Shown: in pieces, positions 57,330 to 64,000 of the stretch
Position numbering within the stretch: the first letter of the stretch is position 1
Layout of the letters: the number at the start of each line of letters is the position of its first letter
Assembly: GCA_964036315.1 (NCBI GenBank)
Contig: OZ038480.1
Coordinates: forward strand, 9,734,703 to 9,798,702
From: Acanthosepion esculentum
Taxonomy: Eukaryota > Mollusca > Cephalopoda > Sepiida > Sepiidae
Length of the DNA stretch: 64,000 bases
Direction of reading: 5' to 3'
The notes under the pieces: model-generated
Told to the model about the DNA's origin: nothing
What the model saw: the letters and a program-made list of their open reading frames with translations, nothing else
Database searches by the model: none
Position numbers and translations under genes: made by a program

Positions 57330-58100
57330 GTCATTTTCTTCGCTACAATGTTATTGCTTCGCACATCGTCATAACATTTTTCCGATTTTTGGTTCTCCCA
57401 ATCAGTACAGTTTTCTGAATAATCTCAAGAGCGGGTCATAAATGATTATGTGCCCTTTGATTGCTTCACACATCTACATCGACAAAACATTTCTCAGATT
57501 TCTGGCTCTCCGAATCAGTTTTGTTTCCTGAAGTATTTTCAGAAGTGGACATTGGTTGTGTGATTGCTTCCCCAAAACATTGTCAGAATTCTGGCTATGC
57601 CAAGCAGTAGTGTTTCCTGAATAATAATGAATGCTCCCTCCATGATAAATGTCTATAGCTCATGTGATTGCTTCGCACATGTACATCGACAAAACCTTTC
57701 TCAGAATTCTGGCTTTTCTAAGCAGGACAGTTTTCTGAAACATCTCAGGAACGGCTCATAACAAATGACCATGGGTCTGGTGATTTCTTTTATATCTCTA
57801 CATCGACAAAATATTCCTCAGAATTCTGGCTTTTCTAAGCAGGACAGTTTTCTGAAACATCTCAGGAACGGCTCATAACAAATGACCATCGGTCTGGTGA
57901 TTTCTTTTATATCTCTACATCGACAAAATATTTCTCAGAATTCCGGCTTTTCTAAGCAGGACAGTTTTCTGAAACATCTCAGGAACGGCTCATAACAAAT
58001 GACCATCGGGCTGGTGATTTCTTTTATATCTCTACATCGACAAAATATTTCTCAGAATTCTGGCTCTTCTAAGCAGGACAGATTTCTGAAGCAACTTAAG
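57330..58100. repeat. 117-bp satellite, about four good and three diverged units
   Basis: CATCGACAAAA recurs at 57684, 57801, 57918 and 58035, exactly 117 bp apart. Units share GGCTTTTCTAAGCAGGACAG, TTTTCTGAAACATCTCAGGA and CATAACAAATGACCATCGG. Older, shorter units with the same words occupy 57330-57680. Confidence 0.92.
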
Positions 58101-58878
58101 TCAAATGGGTATCTCAACTTTCAAGTTTTTGAATTTCGTCTATCATAGTTGCTAAGTCGACCATTATAGCAAAAACTATATCTACTTCTCTTACAATCTT
58201 ATATTTCATATTTTTATATTTTTCTGCAAATGTATATAATGATAATGCCTCATTTCAAAACTTCTGAATTTAAATATTATAACTGATTAGATCATGTAAC
58301 GTGTAATAATATCCTGTAAATTCTATTTCTTTACAGTTTACTGTTATTTATTAGTGATAATTTGCTCTTTAATGTCTTAGGTATGTTTTGGGATATAATT
58401 GACGTCTAGGTTTGTATATCGTGAATTCATAACAAGTGAAGATATCAGGCAGTATATGGTAATGCTATAGTTAATGAACTGTTAATGTTTACCGAACGCG
58501 TGGACATGAACATACAAAGCAAACAAAAATACACGCGTCGCCATATGTACAGCAAACATACATTTATATGTACGATTGTAAGTAAATATGTTCGCTGAAG
58601 CATTTCCGTCTTATAAACGCTATTTTGTAAGTGTACACTATAACAGCGTCTGAAGTAAAATATATATAATTCTACAAACAGCAGTCGCCTATGTTAAAAC
58701 GCAATGCTCTTCGGTAAAATGAATACGAGCCCTCTGGCTGGCTGGCTGGCTGGCGTTTGTTTACATTCATGAAAACAATACGCAAGAATTAGCACTTTCT
58801 CTCTGCCGAGGTTTAGGTGGAGAAACTCCGGCTGACACCAAATCGGTCGGGTCTCGATCCTGGCTTTCGGGCGCCTAG
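58101..58878. other. Spacer; possible Pol III B-box-like word near 58850
   Basis: GGCTGGCTGGCTGGC run at 58736-58755. GGGTCTCGATCCTGGC at 58848-58863 resembles a degenerate B box just upstream of the hammerhead motif. No gene supported. Confidence 0.4.
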
Positions 58879-58922
58879 TCGCACTGATGTGCTGTGATAC
58901 AGCGAAACAGTACTGTCTGCGA
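58879..58922 (+). ncRNA. Type I hammerhead ribozyme motif, copy F
   Basis: Stem I strand TCGCA (58879-58883), core CTGATGT (58884-58890), stem II GCTG/CAGC with loop TGATA, GAAA (58904-58907), stem III within the palindrome ACAGTACTGT (58907-58916), C at 58917 completing GTC, then TGCGA (58918-58922), which pairs perfectly with TCGCA. Relative to the consensus CTGANGA the last core base is T, which probably lowers or abolishes activity. Stem II, loop and cleavage region match copies D and E, so it is the same family. The palindromic stem III could allow pairing of two RNAs. Confidence 0.75.
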
Positions 58923-59029
58923 ATGACATCAAAATTTGAAACATAAGACTGTAAGAGAAGTAAAAAGTGTTGCTGTTGTAATGGGCGACTTAGCAAATGT
59001 GACAGACGAAATTCAAAAACTTGAAAATT

Positions 59030-59058
59030 GAAATAGATAGATAGATAGATAGATGACA

Positions 59059-59106
<48 letters not shown>

Positions 59107-59198
59107 ACGAAAGAAAGAAAGAAAGAAAGGTTGACTGACATAGATAGATAGATGACAAAGAAAGTAAGAAAGAAAGAAAGAAAGAAAGGTTGGCTGAC

Positions 59199-59262
<64 letters not shown>

Positions 59263-59377
59263 CAAAGAAAGAAAGAAAGAAAGAAAGGTTGAATGAGATA
59301 GATAGATAGATAGATAGATGACAAAAAAGAAAGAAAGAAAGGTTGGCTGACATAGATAGATAGATAGATAGATAGCA

Positions 59378-59416
<39 letters not shown>

Positions 59417-59424
59417 GTTGAATG

Positions 59425-59490
<66 letters not shown>
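59030..59490. repeat. Interleaved (GATA)n and (GAAA)n array
   Basis: Several cycles of GATA tracts, GACAAAG or GCAAAG, GAAA tracts and a GGTTG(A/G)(C/A)TGA(C/G)ATAGATA joint, so the array has a higher-order structure. The long minus-strand frames rich in SIYL and FLSF across it are artefacts of the 4-bp repeats. Confidence 0.95.
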
Positions 59491-59491
<1 letters not shown>

Positions 59492-59917
59492 AATGGATTA
59501 GTATATCTATAAACGTTTGAATTGACATCTTTGGTATTTCAAATACTGAAATCAATTTCATCTGGCCAAGAAAAGTTCTTAATAGCGACAAATATGCCTC
59601 TCGACGTAAGCTTTGTAGATACCAATAATTGATTTTACAAATATATTTGTAAGAGTACTCACATAAAACCTCATTTCATTTTCATTCTGTTATTCCAAAA
59701 TGAATTTTTCTAATTAAATCAATTAATCTATAAACATTATTATTGAAATAAATTGTAATTCCAGAAAATCGTGGAATAATTACAAAAAAGTACAAAGAAT
59801 TTGCTTTCAAAGATCAAAATGAATGGATATCGCCTGCTTGGAATTAGTTGCTGTCCGTGTGAAAATTTCCGATGTGATTGAAAGTCACAATCACTGAATT
59901 GATTTTGTTTGCACATA

Positions 59918-59990
59918 AAGAAATGTTCAGAAAGAAATGTCCTAGAAAGAAATGTTCAGAAAGAAATGTCCAGAAAGAAATGTCCAGGGT
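59918..59990. repeat. Short tandem repeat of about 16 bp
   Basis: AGAAAGAAATGTCC or AGAAAGAAATGTTC repeats about five times. Confidence 0.85.
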
Positions 59991-60529
59991 CTTAAAATAC
60001 ATGAAATATATCGAGATCGATATTTTATTTGACAAATATCGAAGCGGAATTTGCCCTAAATTCGAGGCAGTTTATGGAGAGAAAAAAAACGTAATTGACT
60101 GAAACACTTCTAATTTCCCGCTGGAATCCAATAAAATGTTGATAACAAATAATCTGCTTCAAAACTTTTTATCTTCTCATATCCCTTTTCTCCTACTAGA
60201 AGAATTCTTCATAAAAATTATGATCCTTGAAGTTGACGGAAAAATATTTGCTTCTAGATTCATTAAAATGAATGCGATCACATTTCAGCTGTATGATGAG
60301 AAACCAAATGCAAGTTATATTTATTCGCTCTATGTAACGGTTTCTGGGGAGGAACAGTTTCCAATTGTGCATTCAGTTTGTAATTTTCAAAGAAGAGTTT
60401 TGTGAACTTTCGCCTACATCTATTTCGTTTTAATATAAACGTATTGCAATTAGAATTAAGAGAGGGCGTATAGAGAGACAAATAAAAAATTATTTAAATT
60501 CACTTTGCTTGGTTAGTTGATATTGATTT

Positions 60530-60880
60530 TTTTTTAAGCTTATCACCCCAAGCAAGGCTGGAAGCCCCTAGCACGCAAGGGGTTACAGAAGGTTCGGAGG
60601 AAGAGCAGATAGGAGTGGTAAAGGAGAGGATGTGGAGAAAGATAGTGGATCGATCAAGGCAAGGGGGTTACAGAAGATTTGGAGTGAGAGCAGATAGGAA
60701 TGAAAAGTGAAAGGGTGTGGAGAAGGGAAGTGGATAGATCAAGGCAACTGGAGATGACGATTGACGTTACACTTAAATAGTTGGAGATTGTATTTGTCAG
60801 GGAAACAGGAATAAGGAAGGGAGTTCCACAGGCGAGATGTGCGAGACATGAAGCTATTGGAGTAGAAGAGACGTCTACAT
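60530..60880 (-). pseudogene. CR1-like LINE C-terminus and 3' UTR
   Basis: On the minus strand LWNSLP-like and CFPDKYNLQLFKCNVNRHLQ (about 60830-60745) is followed by a 3' UTR ending in the reverse complement of ACCCCAAGCAAGGCTGGAAG at 60546. An internal duplication of AAGGGGGTTACAGAAG(G/A)TT(T/C)GGAG appears near 60577 and 60662. Confidence 0.75.
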
Positions 60881-60889
60881 CTAACAGTT

Positions 60890-61010
60890 TCTATCCCCTA
60901 TCCTTCTCTTCATCCTTTCCTCTATCACTCCTATTTACTCTAGCTCCAACTATCTGTAAGCCCTTGCGTGCTAGTGGCTTACGGCTTTGCTTGGGGTGGA
61001 ATGCTTAAAA
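60890..61010 (+). mobile_element. CR1-like LINE 3' terminus, plus strand
   Basis: CTGTAAGCCCTTGCGTGCTA, then GTGGCTTACGGCTTTGCTTG and GGGTGGAATG, ending in an A-run, is the 3' UTR signature in plus orientation. With 60530-60590 it forms an inverted pair about 400 bp apart. Confidence 0.65.
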
Positions 61011-61299
61011 AAAAACATGATAACGTGTTGAATTTTGTTTTGTTCTATTGTCGAAAGGTTTCATCTTGAAAAAGCTGCACGTTGCGTGTTCATATCACGT
61101 GTCAACAATTTTTGGTTGACGATGTTTATTTAAAAAGTTATTAGCAGCTAAATATGTCGTCATTTTTTTCTATATAGGTAAAAGAACTTTCAATTTGTTT
61201 CAAGTTCTTTTTACTTGTAATATCATTAAATGTCTTCTCTTTTCTCTCCGTCTCTTTACCCTGTCTATCTTCGTTGTCTGACTTTGGCTCGTCTTCTTT

Positions 61300-61350
61300 T
61301 CTCCTCTCTGTTTTTCACCTCTTTCTCCTCCTCCTCCTCCTACTACTTCC
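61300..61350. repeat. CT-rich tract
   Basis: Runs of CTCCTCCTC in a pyrimidine-rich patch at 61190-61400; open frames across it are compositional. Confidence 0.7.
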
Positions 61351-61516
61351 GATACTCTACTTTTCACCTTCCTCTCTCCCACTTTCCCCTTTTTGCACGT
61401 TCTGTTTTATCTTCCATGGTTCATCCCCAAAATATATTATACACGCCACTTGGGACGTATCTAAAAACAAAACTTCAGAATAATTCGTGCAGCCAATATA
61501 CTCAGAATGTTAATGT

Positions 61517-61519
61517 CCC

Positions 61520-61587
<68 letters not shown>
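61517..61587. repeat. (TA)n microsatellite
   Basis: About 35 TA units. Confidence 0.97.
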
Positions 61588-61589
<2 letters not shown>

Positions 61590-61700
61590 AACTAATGTCT
61601 TTTATTAAATAACAAAATTAAGTTCAAAGGCTTTAGCTTCCATTTTTGAAACATGGTTATCACTGTGTAGCGAAAAAAAAAATATTTTAAATCAATTAAT

Positions 61701-61705
<5 letters not shown>

Positions 61706-61766
<61 letters not shown>
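61706..61766. repeat. (TA)n microsatellite
   Basis: About 30 TA units, 119 bp after the previous tract. Confidence 0.97.
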
Positions 61767-61768
<2 letters not shown>

Positions 61769-63859
61769 AGGAATATGATTTTCCTCTCTTTACACCAAAA
61801 TGCTGTCAGCTAAATATTAACAGAAATGAATGTCAATCCCGTTCTATCTCTGCAGTGTAGATTTGGTTGAAATAAAATTCACTTTTCTGATGACGCTGTT
61901 TAAACAAAAAAAATATAACTGATAATTTAAAAGCATGAATTATTATCATCCCAGTATGACTAAAACATTCATTCTTTTTCTTGATTAGAGCTAAAAAAAA
62001 AAAAAAAGACATGAATTTTATTGTGAAATTTAAGCAGCTTTAATCTGAAGAACAAGTTGCCTTTGGTCCTAACAACATGAAGAAAAAGTCATTTGATTTG
62101 GAAAGCCTTCTCCTGACATAAACCCTCTTGTCATATAGTCAACAAATGAAGCCAATTTGCAACTTAATAATGATAACGGATGCTCATCGTTCGAGCTTTA
62201 CCCGATATTATTAATCCGATTTTCGCATGTTTGTGTGTGTATAAAAACTGAAAACTAAACAAGCATTGAATGAAAAAAATGAAAAGCAACATCAAAAGTT
62301 TATACAGAAATAAAATTTAACTGCTAATTACAGAATAGTCTTCCTCGATTTATGTATTTACTTGCAAATACTTATAATATAATATAATATAACATTTTTT
62401 AAATAGAATGTGGCCTGACACTGAGATTAAAGACTGCTTTTTTCAGCTTTTAAAGAGTTTTACTAAACTAACAAGTATAGTTTCAATATATTTATTAGAC
62501 TAATTTAACCATATGGAACCGGGAAACTTTTGTCTGAGGTCATATCTTACTCTAAGTTATTGCTTTCATTATTTTTATCATCATTTAGAAATTGCCATGA
62601 ATCATTGCAAAAGTAAGACAAAAATATTTCTCCGGGAGTTATCACCTGCTCGTGGATAAAGTATTTATAAAGAGATATCTTAGCAGCCAGCCCCAAATTC
62701 AAACTTAATGAATGTGAAAAAGAAGATTATGATGTCTGTGTCGATCAATAATAATAATAAAATCATAATAATTAAGTGGTAATAATTTTTTAAAAATAAT
62801 TAACAAAAATAAAAATAAATTAAAAAAAAAATTAAAATTAATAATAAAAAATTGTTTCGAATCTCCAGCAAGCATGAAAGTTTGAAGTTTTCGAAAAACA
62901 TCAGCGGCCATTTTTTTTTCTTTTGAGGAATGTACTTCTTTTCTTTGGTGAGTTGAACAGTGTTTTTCTCTTGTGCATATACAAGCGCCAATATTTTACG
63001 TAGGGAAGGCCTGCCTACTCGACTATCGAATTATGGCAATGAAGAGCGATAACACGTAATTACCTCAGCCACGGGTAGGGCAGGTGTATATGAAGTACTT
63101 CCTAAAAGATCGGAGAATTCTATCGACGAATTAACAAACGTATTCCGTGTTTTGCTGGAGATTTAACACATTACTCAAAAAGATGCAAGAGAGATATTTC
63201 ATTCTTTGAGGAAATCAATTTGAAACTTGAATATACTAAGTATTGTTTCAAATTTATTTGTTATTGGAATGTTATTCACTAAATTTGAGTTCGTAGATGA
63301 AAAATGCATCCACCGGTTTATTTGCTATTTTAGAAGACGAGACGTTGGTAGAAGTTGTTATTTTGATTGAGGGTGTTACCCTATAATTTTACGCACTTTG
63401 CGTACATACTTTTCTTTAATTAATGTCATCTCACTTTTCTGAACCACAAGCATTTCTTATAAGTTCGCCTTTTGTATAATTTCCTTCTGAGAATATATTT
63501 TCCGGACATATGCAAATGAAATGATGCTTTAAAAATGTGGATTCAGAAAAAAAATGCACAGATTCGATTACAAGAGACATGAATATCAGTATTTGTGATG
63601 CAATCGAAATATTTTATTCTTTTCATATAACAGACAGAAAACAATACACATAAAATACAGTGTGAGTAACACACTTTTAAGGATCAGTGGAAATTGTACA
63701 AATAAGTCATGTTTCCACAATACTAATAATGAATAAAAAGAATGTATAAACATAAAAATCTCTTAAAATATATTTTTAAGTCAACAAATTATGCTTCTAT
63801 GAATAGACGTTTTAAGCTTTATAAAAACAAACCGTTGTGTAGTAACACGGGATAAAATC
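61767..63859. other. AT-rich stretch without recognisable genes
   Basis: Short TAA runs at 62750-62860. No gene or element recognised. Confidence 0.45.
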
Positions 63860-64000
63860 TAGAGTCGTAGAATAATGCGATCTATCATAGAGTAGTAAGA
63901 AGGTCCGCTTGCCGACCATAAAGCACGAATTCGAATCTCACCCTCATCGATTTGTCAGAAAGGTGACTTTTTCTCCTGGGGAGGAGTCCCCCCCCTTCAA
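63860..64000 (+). mobile_element. tRNA-like SINE head, cut by the window end
   Basis: GAATTCGAATCTCACC (about 63937-63952) is a B-box-like word, about 45 bp after AGTAGTAAGAAGGTCCGC, which could hold the A box. The body continues past the window edge with a C-run at 63989. Confidence 0.5.

Noticed and set aside
58694..59591. Long minus-strand open frames rich in SIYL and FLSF
   Set aside because: They are translations of (GATA)n and (GAAA)n, which have no stops in some frames.
1..64000. CRISPR arrays, operons or other prokaryotic systems
   Set aside because: The tandem repeats have no unique spacers of regular length, and the sequence is plainly animal repeat DNA.

Overview
This is a window of animal nuclear DNA made almost entirely of repeats. 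I find no host protein-coding gene that I can defend, and no rRNA gene, intact tRNA gene or CRISPR array. The DNA is AT-rich. It carries many long (TA)n tracts, (GATA)n/(GAAA)n and (TAA)n microsatellites, several minisatellites, and decayed transposable elements on both strands. The LINE families, the tRNA-derived SINEs and the long (TA)n tracts make a mollusc, most likely a cephalopod (octopus-like), my best guess. This is inference from remembered families, not a database result.

Layout. 0-7 kb: an element carrying a 112-bp satellite (about 150-1070), a LINE reverse-transcriptase relic (3.9-4.6 kb), a SINE with a 125-bp tandem tail (5.9-6.5 kb), and a LINE C-terminal relic (6.9-7.1 kb). 7.25-8.5 kb: a Tc1/mariner transposon with both inverted ends and a dead transposase. 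10-13.2 kb: (TA)n tracts with three copies of a hammerhead-ribozyme-like repeat, a solo LTR with a perfect target duplication, and a foldback element. 14.9-16 kb: a LINE relic split by a second solo LTR. 16.2-18.5 kb: a 104-bp satellite and a second Tc1-type relic. 19.7-20.7 kb: a retroelement C-terminal domain and a tRNA-like SINE. 21.3-24.7 kb: a 34-bp minisatellite, a non-autonomous hAT element with an 8-bp target duplication, a U2 snRNA-derived fragment and a 45-bp minisatellite. 25.7-27.3 kb: a 490-bp direct duplication, then a retrozyme-like tandem of two complete hammerhead ribozymes. 27.6-29 kb: a relic of a transposon-associated protein. 30.5-39.5 kb: several LINE relics, one split by a copy of the 112-bp-satellite element. 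41.5-42 kb: an LTR-like block. 44.5-48.8 kb: the largest element, a minus-strand L1/Tx1-like LINE with ORF1, endonuclease and C-terminal parts but no reverse-transcriptase core. 50.9-64 kb: minisatellites, CR1-like LINE 3' ends, a palindromic (TA)n hairpin, a further hammerhead motif at 58.9 kb, and simple repeats.

The observation most worth following is the group of hammerhead self-cleaving ribozyme motifs. Two at 26988-27030 and 27242-27284 (minus strand) have the full conserved core, a paired stem I, stem II and stem III, and a GUC cleavage site, exactly 254 bp apart. A related one lies at 58879-58922. A different family has three copies between 10.0 and 10.8 kb. Tandem hammerheads with a 254-nt spacing are what a metazoan retrozyme (a small circular-RNA retroelement) would look like. 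Many features are nested insertions, so target duplications and interrupted reading frames give a partial order of events.
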